Source: Stigmatella ashevillena
Lineage (GTDB): Bacteria > Myxococcota > Myxococcia > Myxococcales > Myxococcaceae
Direction of reading: 5' to 3'
Length of the DNA stretch: 64,000 bases
NCBI RefSeq assembly: GCF_028368975.1
Contig: NZ_JAQNDM010000002.1
Coordinates: forward strand, 5,822,425-5,886,424
Both the position numbers and the translations under genes were made by a program. The notes under the pieces are model-generated. The model ran no database searches. It saw nothing but the letters and a program-made list of their open reading frames with translations, and was not told the DNA's origin. How positions within the stretch are numbered: the first letter of the stretch is position 1; the number at the start of each line of letters is the position of its first letter. Shown one piece after another: positions 17,039 to 24,483 of this stretch.

Positions 17039-18049
17039 TCAGGGGGCTGCGGCGCGGACCTCGTCGAGCAGACTGAGGTCGACCAGCCCCGAGATGTCGT
17101 CGCTGGAAAGGTAGTTGAGCTCCCGGGCATGTCGCGCCGCGGTGGCCAGGGCGGCCTCGCCCGGCTCCAGCGCGGGCTCCAGCCGGGAAAAGGCGGCCTG
17201 CAGCAACTCCGGGGACAGGGGCTTGCGGGTGAGCTGGCCGAAGGCGGTGTTCACCGCGTTCTGGAAGCCTTTCGGATCCGCCCGCCAGCGACTGGTCAAC
17301 TTCACGTGCGCGCGCAGCAGGGCCACCAACTGGGGCCTGCGTGTCTCCAGCACGCGCTTCGTCGTCACCACCACGGTGGTGGGGAAGCGGCGCTCCGGCC
17401 ACAAGTCCCGCTCATCCACCAGGATGTGCCCTCCGCCCTCGGCCACCATGCGTGAGCCCCAGGGCTCGGGCACCCAGGCGCCCTCGATTCCCCCTTGGAG
17501 GTACTGGCCGAGGATGTCCGGGTTGCTCAGGGGGATGATCTGCACATCCCCCGGGACGCCGGTGGAGGCCTGGAGGCCCTGCTGCTTCAGCCAGTACCGG
17601 AGCGAGATGTCCTGGGTGTTGCCGAGCTGGGGGGACGCCAGCTTCTTGCCCTTGAGCTCGGCGGCGGACTTGGCCGTCCGGGTGACGAGCACCGCGCCAC
17701 CATCCACCGCGCCGGCGATGATGCGCAGCTCCCGCCCGGCCTTGAGGAACGTGTTGATGGCGGGACCGGTGCCCACGTAGGAGACATCCAGGGAGCCGGC
17801 CACCAGGGCCTCCATGGCGGCGGGCCCCGCGTTGAACTGCTTCACCTCCAGGGGCCCCACCCCGGGCTCGGAGGCGAAGGTGCCTTCCGCGTGGCCCACG
17901 AGCGCCTGGGCATGGGTGATGTTGGGGAAGAAGCCCAGGCGCAGCGGGGCATCCGCACCGGCCTTCTTGCAGCTGAGCCCGGCGGTGGCGAAGAGGGCCA
18001 GGAGGCCCACGAGACAGCGGGAGCGGAGCGCGTGCATTCGTGTGCACAT
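17039..18049 (-). CDS. ABC substrate-binding protein, NitT/TauT (SsuA-like) family
   Basis: The extracytoplasmic receptor of an importer for aliphatic sulfonates, taurine, nitrate or a related anion. The signal is lipoprotein-like (CLVGLLALFATAGLSCKK), with the Cys near residue 27. The mature domain opens LRLGFFPNITHAQALVGHAEG, the standard start of this family, and continues with the NMT1/SsuA core (FNAGPAAMEALVAGSLDVSYVG and GTGPAINTFLKAGRELRIIAG). ATG at 18049 gives a signal peptide, with GGCGAG upstream; an ATG at 18037 and a TTG at 18088 are alternatives. It is the last gene of the operon that starts at 19753. The ligand cannot be told from sequence alone. Confidence 0.92.
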   Translation of the reverse strand: MCTRMHALRSRCLVGLLALFATAGLSCKKAGADAPLRLGFFPNITHAQALVGHAEGTFASEPGVGPLEVKQFNAGPAAMEALVAGSLDVSYVGTGPAINTFLKAGRELRIIAGAVDGGAVLVTRTAKSAAELKGKKLASPQLGNTQDISLRYWLKQQGLQASTGVPGDVQIIPLSNPDILGQYLQGGIEGAWVPEPWGSRMVAEGGGHILVDERDLWPERRFPTTVVVTTKRVLETRRPQLVALLRAHVKLTSRWRADPKGFQNAVNTAFGQLTRKPLSPELLQAAFSRLEPALEPGEAALATAARHARELNYLSSDDISGLVDLSLLDEVRAAAP

Positions 18050-18101
18050 GGGCTCGCCGGGCACGGAAGGCAACGGCCCCGGAGGCAAGGCGTCCGCCAG
18101 C

Positions 18102-18863
18102 TCACAGCAGGGGTTGCAGGCCCCAGCGCCGCCGCACCCGCGTCTCCACGGTCTGGAACAGGACGCGGTCCACGAGGATGCCCAGGGCGATGATGGCCAG
18201 CATCACCGCCATCACCTGGGGCACATCCATGAGCTCCCGGCCCAGCGTGAGCAACTGCCCCAGCCCCCCGGAGACGAAGAGCAGCTCGCCGGCCAGCAGC
18301 GCGCGCCAGGCGAAGCTCCACCCCAGCTTCAGCCCGGTGACGATGCCGGGCAGGGCCGCGGGCAGCAACACGCCGAATGAGAAGCGCGCCCCGCGCACCC
18401 CCAGCGTGTGGGCCACGCGGATGAGCTGGGGATCGATGCTCTTCACCCCGTCCTCGACGGCGATGGAGATGGCCAGCACGCTGCCCATCACCACCACGAA
18501 GAGGATGGCCGAGTCATTGAGGCCAAACCACAGCAGCGCCAGCGGCAGCCAGCAGATGGAGGGCAGCGCCTGCAACCCCATCACCACCGGCTTCACCGCC
18601 TCGCGGAAGAAGGCCAGCCGGGCGATGGCCAGGCCCAGGGGAACGCCAATCCCCACCGAGATGACATACGCGCGCCCCAGCCGCCCCAGGGACTTCAGCA
18701 CCGCGGTGCCCATCTGCCCGCTCGCCACCAGATGGGCAAGGCTCCGGGCGACCGTTACCGGCCCCGGAAAGAGGTGCGGGGACCAGAGGCCGGATCTCGC
18801 CAGCAGCTCCCAGACGCCCAGCAGCAGCACCAGCACTCCCAGCTTTTGCGCCCAGCGCTTCAT
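18102..18863 (-). CDS. ABC transporter permease, SsuC/TauC type
   Basis: Inner-membrane channel subunit of the NitT/TauT-type importer; 253 residues with about six TM helices, the family norm. The cytoplasmic coupling motif is ALPSICWLPLALLWFGLND and later GARFSFGVLLPAALPGIVTGL, which contacts the ATPase. A good Shine-Dalgarno (GAGGGAGG) precedes the ATG. It lies 14 nt after the ATPase gene and 52 nt before the binding-protein gene, in the order ATPase, permease, receptor. Confidence 0.95.
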   Translation of the reverse strand: MKRWAQKLGVLVLLLGVWELLARSGLWSPHLFPGPVTVARSLAHLVASGQMGTAVLKSLGRLGRAYVISVGIGVPLGLAIARLAFFREAVKPVVMGLQALPSICWLPLALLWFGLNDSAILFVVVMGSVLAISIAVEDGVKSIDPQLIRVAHTLGVRGARFSFGVLLPAALPGIVTGLKLGWSFAWRALLAGELLFVSGGLGQLLTLGRELMDVPQVMAVMLAIIALGILVDRVLFQTVETRVRRRWGLQPLL

Positions 18864-18877
18864 GTGCGCCTCCCTCT

Positions 18878-19753
18878 CTAATGATGCAGGCCCACGGCTT
18901 CGCCAAGGGGCGGGTCCATGGGCTCGGAAGCCTGCGAGGGCTCATCCACCTGGCGCATCAGCACGCGCAGGTAGCGCGCCATCTCGTTGAGTTTGCGGTC
19001 CTCGAGCGAGCGGGGCATGGGCAGGTGGACTTCCAGATCCTTCACGATGCGGCCCGGGCGCGGCGCCATGAGCACCACCCGGGTGCCGAGCATCAGCGCC
19101 TCATGGACATCGTGGGTGACGAACACCACCGTCTTGCGGGTGCGCATCCAGATGGACTGGAGCAACTCCTGCATGTGGATGCGCGTCTGGGCATCCAGCG
19201 CGGCGAAGGGCTCATCCATGAGCAGCACGGCCGGGTCCGCGGCCAGCGTGCGCGCGAGGCTGACGCGCATCTTCATGCCCCCCGAGAGTTGGTGGGGCAG
19301 GGTGTCCTCGAAGCCGGACAGGTGCACGCGCCGGATGAACTCCAGGGCGCGTGGCGTGCGCGCGGCGCGAGGCACCCCCCGGGCGGCGAGGGCGAACTTG
19401 AGGTTTCCCAGCACCGTCATCCACGGGAACAGGGCGGCTTCCTGGAACATGAGCAACCGCTCGGGCCCCGGCCCGCGAATCCGCTGGTCATCAATGGAGA
19501 CGGTGCCCCCCGTCGGCACGAGTTGGCCCGCCAGGGCATACAGGAGCGTGGATTTGCCGCAGCCCGAGGGGCCGAGCAGGCAGACGAACTCCCCTGAGTG
19601 GACGTTGAGGTTCACGTCCTTGAGCGCCACCACCTTGTTGGAATAGCAGTGGTCCACCTGCGCCACGGCGATCTTCGCGCGCTGTGCCTGCGCCTGCGTG
19701 GGCCGCAGAAGCTGCAAGGAACTCTTCCATCGGGCCAACAGGGCTCGGAGCAT
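18878..19753 (-). CDS. ABC transporter ATPase, SsuB/TauB type
   Basis: The ATP-hydrolysing subunit of the importer; 291 residues. Walker A is GPSGCGKST, the Q-loop is FQEAALFPWMTV, the signature is LSGGMKMR, Walker B is VLLMDEPFAALD and the H-loop is VTHDVHEA. A 40-residue N-terminal extension precedes the conserved core. The start is tightly constrained because an in-frame TAG lies two codons upstream of the ATG at 19753. No Shine-Dalgarno is present; instead a perfect 7-bp inverted repeat covers positions -9 to -29, so initiation may be regulated. Confidence 0.93.
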   Translation of the reverse strand: MLRALLARWKSSLQLLRPTQAQAQRAKIAVAQVDHCYSNKVVALKDVNLNVHSGEFVCLLGPSGCGKSTLLYALAGQLVPTGGTVSIDDQRIRGPGPERLLMFQEAALFPWMTVLGNLKFALAARGVPRAARTPRALEFIRRVHLSGFEDTLPHQLSGGMKMRVSLARTLAADPAVLLMDEPFAALDAQTRIHMQELLQSIWMRTRKTVVFVTHDVHEALMLGTRVVLMAPRPGRIVKDLEVHLPMPRSLEDRKLNEMARYLRVLMRQVDEPSQASEPMDPPLGEAVGLHH

Positions 19754-19761
19754 CAGCTACA

Positions 19762-19782
19762 ACGTAGGAAGTGCCCCTACGT
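19762..19782. promoter_or_regulatory. Inverted repeat at the start of the ABC importer operon
   Basis: ACGTAGG (19762-19768) and CCTACGT (19776-19782) form a perfect dyad with a 7-nt centre. Because the preceding gene's terminator ends at 19813, the operon promoter must lie in about 58 bp, and this dyad fills its centre. An operator for a dimeric repressor is the simplest reading; an RNA hairpin masking the start is the alternative. Confidence 0.6.
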
Positions 19783-19812
19783 CGCGCTTGACGGGCGCAC
19801 GATGGAAGAGGG

Positions 19813-19844
19813 CCTGCTTGCCCGGTTGCTGTCGGGCAAGCAGG
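19813..19844 (-). terminator. Strong hairpin terminator
   Basis: CCTGCTTGCCCG pairs perfectly with CGGGCAAGCAGG over 12 bp, with an 8-nt loop. It begins 13 nt past the stop of the minus-strand gene at 19857 and separates it from the ABC operon. No long U-tract follows. Confidence 0.75.
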
Positions 19845-19856
19845 GAAGGGGGAGCG

Positions 19857-21053
19857 TCACCAGGGGCAGTTGGCGACTTCCACGGTGCGGGTCAGCACGG
19901 GGGCCGCGTTGCCGCCGCTGTCCGTGGCCACGTAGGTGACCGTATAGGTGCCGGGGACCCAGCCGTTCACGTAGCCGGTCACCTGCACCGACTGCGAGAT
20001 GTCGCCATAGCAGGCATCCTGGGCGATGACGCCGGGATCCACCCACTGGCTGCCGCACGTGTGCGCCACCTGCGAGCCCCCGTTCAACTGAAACACGGGC
20101 GGCAGGGTGTCATTCACGGTGACGGTGCGGACGGCATTCGCCTCACCGTTCTGGTTCCGGGCAATGTACTGCACGGAGTAAATGCCCTCGGCGTTCGCGT
20201 TGGGACCGGGGCCGTACGCGTCCTCACCCGAGTTGTAGCGCTCCACCGTCACGGGGCCGCAGGCATCCGTGGCCGTGACGCCCGGGTCTTGCCAGGCATC
20301 CACGCCGCACTCCAAGGTCAGCTCAAGGCTGCCGTTGACGGCGAGGGTGGGCGCGGGGGTCGTCTCTTCGCAGGAGAGCGCTTCTTCGTAGCGGATCTCC
20401 AGCTTGGGACGCTTGGAAGCGTCGGGGTACAGGCTCGAATAATAGGAAGTCTTGTACCCAGGCGAACTCAGCCGCACGCTGAGAACACGGTCGTTATCGG
20501 CCTCGGTCTGCACCTGGGCCGCGAGTTGGGGTGTCTCGGTGCTGCCGATCATTTCCGGGCGGGGGGTCACCCAGGGGAAGTCATACCAGAGCCACCAGGC
20601 GCCCAGTGCGTCTCCAGAAATGCTGGGTTTGTTCCTCCAGGTGAGCGTGTGGGGGCTCCAGGCGTCATTCGCCACGAAATGCGCGTAGACATTGCCATCG
20701 CCTCCGTAGGCCATGCCGTCGAACGCCGTGGCCTGAAGCTTGGCGGATTTGACCTGAGCCCCGGGAGGAAGGCTGCCGAGGTCAAACTTCAGGAAAGACT
20801 CCCAGGCGAAGAAGATATTATGGGACACCAGGGCAGGCGCCACCATCAAGGTCGTGGTCCCCCCATAGGGGGTACTGGGTGTCGTGTTGGTCGCATACGA
20901 ACTCTCGACGGGCTCCAGCACGACGGTGGTCTCCGCGGCGCTCGCGGCCAGGGGACCGCAAAGGCTCACAGCCAATACCAGACGGTAAAGTCTGTCTTTC
21001 AGATGAAGGGAAGGGTGAGAGGGGAAGCCACGGAACAAAGGAAGAGAGATCAT
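19857..21053 (-). CDS. Secreted DNRLRE-domain protein with two Ig-like repeats
   Basis: A 398-residue exported protein. A signal peptide ends near SLCGPLAASAAE (about residue 40). Residues about 42-205 match the DNRLRE/CBM96-like domain: SYATNTTPSTPYGGTTTLMV, SFLKFDLGSLPPGAQVKSAKL and a closing KRPKLEIRYE. Two Ig-like DUF5011/HYR repeats follow; each has WQDPGV or WVDPGV, TDACG or QDACYGD, then YSVQYIARNQNG or YTVTYVATDSGG. Four cysteines in these repeats may pair. The likely role is surface or matrix binding. ATG at 21053 begins the signal peptide; AGGAG lies 11 nt upstream. It is followed by a strong terminator. Confidence 0.85.
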   Translation of the reverse strand: MISLPLFRGFPSHPSLHLKDRLYRLVLAVSLCGPLAASAAETTVVLEPVESSYATNTTPSTPYGGTTTLMVAPALVSHNIFFAWESFLKFDLGSLPPGAQVKSAKLQATAFDGMAYGGDGNVYAHFVANDAWSPHTLTWRNKPSISGDALGAWWLWYDFPWVTPRPEMIGSTETPQLAAQVQTEADNDRVLSVRLSSPGYKTSYYSSLYPDASKRPKLEIRYEEALSCEETTPAPTLAVNGSLELTLECGVDAWQDPGVTATDACGPVTVERYNSGEDAYGPGPNANAEGIYSVQYIARNQNGEANAVRTVTVNDTLPPVFQLNGGSQVAHTCGSQWVDPGVIAQDACYGDISQSVQVTGYVNGWVPGTYTVTYVATDSGGNAAPVLTRTVEVANCPW

Positions 21054-21462
21054 AGATGAGAGGGCTCCTGTCGGTCCGGCGGAGCGGGATGATACATGTC
21101 TGGAGCGACAATCAATAGCCTCTTCAGGGTTGCGATGAAGAATTGTTGCAAAGCCTCGCGGCCAAAGCGCAACGGCTCTCATCAGGCAACAGGCCGGACT
21201 TAATGCTCTGCTGGCTCTGGAAAAACCACGTCGCATCGTGGTGGTTGTTTGACCGACCCCGGCGTGCCGCATCGTGTCGTACAGGAGCGTTTGAGACACG
21301 CCAACGGCACCTTGGGAAAGGAACACTCTCAGTGAAATGAATCGCCCGCCTGCTGGCCTTGCCGCCACCCGAGCCCATGGAAAGAGGGGAGGGTCCGGTC
21401 GATGGGGCTGCCCGGGCTGCCTACCTTGGGGTGGGTACGGGGCTCGACAGGAGGCGTACCCA
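21054..21462. other. 409-bp divergent intergenic region
   Basis: No gene seen. It separates the minus-strand secreted protein from the plus-strand metallopeptidase and must hold both promoters. A small overlapping dyad (AACCAC/GTGGTT and CCACG/CGTGG) lies at 21224-21246. No -35/-10 pair stands out. Confidence 0.5.
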
Positions 21463-22311
21463 ATGAAGTGGCAAGGAGGTCGTCGCAGCTCGAACATCGA
21501 GGATCGCCGGGGCAGGGGGGTCGGGCGTCCCCTGGCAGTGGGAGGCGGGGCCACGACGCTGGTCATCGCGGTGCTGGTGTACCTCTTGGGCGGCGACCCG
21601 GGAGACATCGTGTCCCAGGCGCCTCGGAATCCCTCGTCCCAGGGAGGGACGGGAGGCTCGGGGGACGCAACGCAGGAGCCGCTCAAGGACTTCGTCTCCG
21701 TCATCCTGGCGGATACCGAGGACACCTGGCCTGACCTGCTCTCCGGTGTGGGCGTCACCTATGTGCAGCCGCGCCTCGTCCTCTTCTCGGATGCGGTGGA
21801 GTCGGCCTGTGGCTTCCAGGAGAGCGCGGTGGGCCCCTTCTATTGTCCGGGAGACCAGCGCGTGTACCTGGACCTGGGCTTCTTCCGGGAACTGGACCAG
21901 CGGCTGGGCGCCTCGGGGGACTTCGCCCAGGCCTATGTGGTGGCGCATGAGGTGGGACACCACGTGCAGAACCTGCTCGGGACCTCCGAGCGGGTCCAGG
22001 AGCGGAGGGGCCGCAACCGGGCCAACGCAAATGCCCTGTCCGTGCTCCAGGAGTTGCAGGCGGACTGCTTCGCGGGCATCTGGGCGCACCATGCGCAGCA
22101 GCAGCGCCAGGTGCTGGAGCCAGGCGACGTGGAGGAGGGTTTGAACGCGGCCTCAGCCATCGGGGACGACACCCTGCAGCGCCGGGCGGGCGGACACGTG
22201 GTGCCCGAGTCCTTCACCCATGGCTCCTCGGAGCAGCGGGTCTTCTGGTTCCGCCGGGGCCTGGAGCAGGGCACGCTCGAGGCGTGTGACACCTTCCGGG
22301 AGGGGCGGTGA
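21463..22311 (+). CDS. Neutral zinc metallopeptidase (YpfJ/KPN_02809 family)
   Basis: A membrane-anchored metallopeptidase of 282 residues. One TM helix lies near the N-terminus (TTLVIAVLVYLLGG, about 31-44) after a basic RRxxNIEDRRG segment typical of the family. The zinc motif is HEVGHH at 162-167, preceded by a conserved YCPGDQRVYLDLGFF and followed by ELQADCFAGIWAH, which supplies further ligands. The C-terminus has ASAIGDDTLQRRAGGHVVPESFTHG, a conserved closing block. ATG at 21463 has GGAGG 9 nt upstream. Substrate unknown. It converges on the ferredoxin gene with 4 nt between the stops. Confidence 0.95.
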   Translation: MKWQGGRRSSNIEDRRGRGVGRPLAVGGGATTLVIAVLVYLLGGDPGDIVSQAPRNPSSQGGTGGSGDATQEPLKDFVSVILADTEDTWPDLLSGVGVTYVQPRLVLFSDAVESACGFQESAVGPFYCPGDQRVYLDLGFFRELDQRLGASGDFAQAYVVAHEVGHHVQNLLGTSERVQERRGRNRANANALSVLQELQADCFAGIWAHHAQQQRQVLEPGDVEEGLNAASAIGDDTLQRRAGGHVVPESFTHGSSEQRVFWFRRGLEQGTLEACDTFREGR

Positions 22312-22323
22312 CGCGCTAGCGCG
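22312..22323. repeat. 12-bp palindrome between convergent stops
   Basis: CGCGCTAGCGCG is a perfect palindrome immediately after the metallopeptidase stop, and it contains the stop codon of the convergent ferredoxin gene. Confidence 0.5.
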
Positions 22324-22633
22324 AAGGGCCCGAGGGCCCCAGGAGCTTGAGGACCTGGAGGTAGAAGTCGTCCCCTTCCTCCTCGGGATCCACCACGAAG
22401 CAGCCGCCCCCGGCGTGGCCTGGGAGCGGCTGCACCACCGTCGTCACCCGCCGCTTGGGGCAGACGTCGAGGCAGCCCACCCGGAGGACCCGGATGTGGT
22501 CCTCATGGCCGTCCTCCTTGAGCCGCCGCTTGAGCCAGCGGCGCAGGTCCAGCGCCTTGTTTCCTGAACACTTCCGGCACACCAGCACGGCGCCCGACTT
22601 CCAGAGAGGGCGGATGGGGCGAGCAGGGCTCAT
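22316..22633 (-). CDS. Thioredoxin-like [2Fe-2S] ferredoxin
   Basis: A 105-residue protein of the shethna-type/(2Fe-2S) ferredoxin thioredoxin-like family. Four cysteines suitable for a [2Fe-2S] cluster are visible as CRKC near the N-terminus and CLDVC about 35 residues later (VLRVGCLDVCPKRR), followed by VTTVVQPLPGHAGGGCFVVDP. A fifth Cys lies in the last motif. Related domains occur in electron carriers and as NuoE-like units. ATG at 22633 is the family-like start but has only a weak ribosome site. Redox partner unknown. Confidence 0.85.
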   Translation of the reverse strand: MSPARPIRPLWKSGAVLVCRKCSGNKALDLRRWLKRRLKEDGHEDHIRVLRVGCLDVCPKRRVTTVVQPLPGHAGGGCFVVDPEEEGDDFYLQVLKLLGPSGPSR

Positions 22634-22647
22634 GGGCGCAGGATAAC

Positions 22648-22726
22648 GGCCGGACCGGGCGACTGCCGCTCCCCCGGGCGGAGCTTGGTTGACCGCTCCC
22701 ACCCAGAGTGCTTGCCCGGTCCGGCC
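22648..22726. repeat. 13-bp perfect inverted repeat with 53-nt centre
   Basis: GGCCGGACCGGGC (22648-22660) and GCCCGGTCCGGCC (22714-22726) are perfect reverse complements. They lie between the stop of the lipoprotein gene (22737) and the start of the ferredoxin gene (22633), both on the minus strand. A transcript would form a long, very stable stem that could end transcription or cover the ferredoxin leader. Confidence 0.7.
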
Positions 22727-22736
22727 TCCAGCGGAG

Positions 22737-22943
22737 TCAGCGGCGGGGAGGCTTGAGGGAGTCCGGCAGGCCCGCGCCAGTCAGGAAGGCTGAGGGCTTC
22801 AGCTCGGCATCCAGCTGCGACGAAGGGGGCACGTCGAAGAGATGCTCGGGTGCGACGGGCGGCTCCTCGGGCGGAGGGGTGGGGGTGTCGCTGGAGCACG
22901 CGCAAAGCAATGACAAGGCAGTCAAGACAAGGAAAGGGCGCAT
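22737..22943 (-). CDS. Small Pro-rich lipoprotein
   Basis: A 68-residue predicted lipoprotein. The signal LVLTALSLLCACSS carries the lipobox with the lipid-accepting Cys at about residue 16; the mature part is only about 52 residues, rich in Pro and Glu (TPTPPPEEPPVAPE), with no domain. It follows the YcnI-like gene by 15 nt and is likely co-transcribed. It may be a spacer or accessory to copper handling, but the only support is its position. Confidence 0.75.
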   Translation of the reverse strand: MRPFLVLTALSLLCACSSDTPTPPPEEPPVAPEHLFDVPPSSQLDAELKPSAFLTGAGLPDSLKPPRR

Positions 22944-22958
22944 GGAAGTCTATCCCTC

Positions 22959-23666
22959 TCAGTATTTGACCCAGATCTCGGTGCCCGGATGGATCTCTTT
23001 GAGCACCTGGGTGCCCTGCTCTTTCTCAATCAAGCTCAGGACGAGGGGGTTGGCGCTGTAAGCGGTGTTTCCCGTCCAGACAATCTGGGCATCTTTGAAG
23101 ACGCTCAGGTCATGAACGTGCTGATCCACGGTGTACTTGTTCCAGCCGGGCGAGCGCGCGGGAAGCAGGAAGACGAAAGGGGCGGGGTTCGTCGTGGGAG
23201 GGGTTCCCCCGCCATGGTCATGGTCCGTGGAGGCGGCGGTCCACTCGACGACCGACTCCGTGCCATCGGCGGCCCGGCAGGACTGAATCGTCGGGAAGAA
23301 CAGCGTGGTGAAGGGCGTGCTCGGCAGCAGTGCGCTCAGGCTGACCCGGTACAGGTGGGTGTCGCCGGGCAGCACGTCGGCGGCGGGCTTGGTCCAGACA
23401 ACGGACTTCAAGACGCCTTCGGCGTCCTTGGACAGGACGGCCTTGCCGAACATCGAGTCCAGGGGGCGCACCGACGTCACCCCGGCGGGAATGCGGACCT
23501 CGATGCGAAAGGTGTCCGCGCCCGAGCAGCCATGAGGGACGTTGAAGGTGAGCTCCTGGTTGTTCCCGGCAATCACAGGCCCGGAGAGCACGGAGACGTG
23601 GGCCTCGGCGGCGGTGCACAGCAGGGCGGCCACGGCGGCCAACAACAGACGCGGTGAAGCGGTCAT
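22959..23666 (-). CDS. YcnI-like (DUF1775) copper-associated exported protein
   Basis: A 235-residue secreted protein of the YcnI/DUF1775 family, whose Bacillus member binds copper through its mature N-terminal His. The signal peptide ends AAEA, so the mature protein would begin with H23 (HVSVLSGPVIAG). The conserved tryptophan is in KSVVWTKPAADVLPGD, and the strand VPHGCSGADTFRIEVRIPAG is the family core. A His/Asp insert (TDHDHGGG) adds possible metal ligands. Unlike Bacillus YcnI it has no C-terminal TM anchor. No CopC or CopD gene is next to it; a small lipoprotein follows. Confidence 0.88.
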   Translation of the reverse strand: MTASPRLLLAAVAALLCTAAEAHVSVLSGPVIAGNNQELTFNVPHGCSGADTFRIEVRIPAGVTSVRPLDSMFGKAVLSKDAEGVLKSVVWTKPAADVLPGDTHLYRVSLSALLPSTPFTTLFFPTIQSCRAADGTESVVEWTAASTDHDHGGGTPPTTNPAPFVFLLPARSPGWNKYTVDQHVHDLSVFKDAQIVWTGNTAYSANPLVLSLIEKEQGTQVLKEIHPGTEIWVKY

Positions 23667-23767
23667 TCAGGTTCCCCCGGCAGAAGAGAAGATGCAGGCG
23701 CCTTGTAGGACCTGGGCGCGAGCCGGGGGATGGGACATGTTGTCGCAGGGCCGCGAACGGACGGAAG

Positions 23768-23800
23768 AGGACACTGCCCCAGCGGAAAGGGCAGTGTCCT
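23768..23800 (-). terminator. Hairpin terminator after Imm11 gene
   Basis: AGGACACTGCCC and GGGCAGTGTCCT pair perfectly over 12 bp with a 9-nt loop, 23 nt past the stop of the Imm11 gene. The base run afterwards is only mildly pyrimidine-rich. Confidence 0.75.
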
Positions 23801-23822
23801 GGGTGTGAGACCGGGGTGCCCC

Positions 23823-24395
23823 CTAAACCTCTTCGAATTTCGTGCCTGTGGCCCCCAAGTGCTCCAAGGCAGCCTTGATGTCCCCAGAGACGATCAATGT
23901 GCCCGGCCAACCCTCAGGACGGAACACCTTGGCATCCCCAACCTTCGCCTTGTCGATGCGCATGTCACGAACGTCCCTGTACTGGCCAACCTTGTGAGGT
24001 ACGCCATCTTCGTGAGTCCAGAGACGGATCCTGGAGGCCTTCTCGTCGATGCAGCGGATCAGTCGCGTAGCCACCAGGACAAGATACTGATCAGGCTGAC
24101 CCTCAACATCCACTGGAATGAGTTGCACATCCCTCGCAGCCAGTTCCGCGAACACGGAAGCGACTTGGCTGCGAACGACAGGGACCCTTGAGTTCGTCTC
24201 AGAGAAGTCCAGCGGCTTGCCTGCTTGTTCGGTGAGGATCTTCAAGTGCCCCTCGATGCGAGCAGGTGATCCCATCCTGAAGTCCCAGTCGTCCACCCTG
24301 CCGCCCATGGCATCTGTGGGATTCTTCAGATGCCAGCGACTACAGGCATAGAGATTGTCATAGAGATCGAAGAAGCGCATGGGCACGAAAACCAT
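23823..24395 (-). CDS. Imm11 (DUF1629) family immunity protein, orphan
   Basis: A 190-residue soluble protein of the Imm11/DUF1629 family, immunity proteins of polymorphic toxin systems abundant in myxobacteria. Family features include RWHLKNPTDAMG near the N-terminus, SRVPVVRSQVASVFAELAARDVQLIPVDVEGQ in the middle, TRLIRCIDEKAS, and a closing VGQYRDVRDMRIDKAKVGDAKVFRPEGW. No toxin gene lies beside it: the upstream neighbour is a kinase, 88 nt away. It may protect against toxins delivered by kin (an orphan immunity gene). The start may be ATG at 24395 or at 24380; neither has a good ribosome site. A strong terminator follows. Confidence 0.85.
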   Translation of the reverse strand: MVFVPMRFFDLYDNLYACSRWHLKNPTDAMGGRVDDWDFRMGSPARIEGHLKILTEQAGKPLDFSETNSRVPVVRSQVASVFAELAARDVQLIPVDVEGQPDQYLVLVATRLIRCIDEKASRIRLWTHEDGVPHKVGQYRDVRDMRIDKAKVGDAKVFRPEGWPGTLIVSGDIKAALEHLGATGTKFEEV

Positions 24396-24483
24396 TTACC
24401 GGGCTTTACTTCGAGTGACGAACTGGTTCAGTGCTACGGCAGCCGCTCAGGGTCAAATCCGCTGGGAACTCACGCAGCCATGT

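Noticed and set aside
14989-17130. A 713-codon open frame antisense to the PilZ gene
   Set aside because: His/Arg/Gly-rich composition typical of antisense frames in high-GC DNA; the PilZ motifs are on the other strand.
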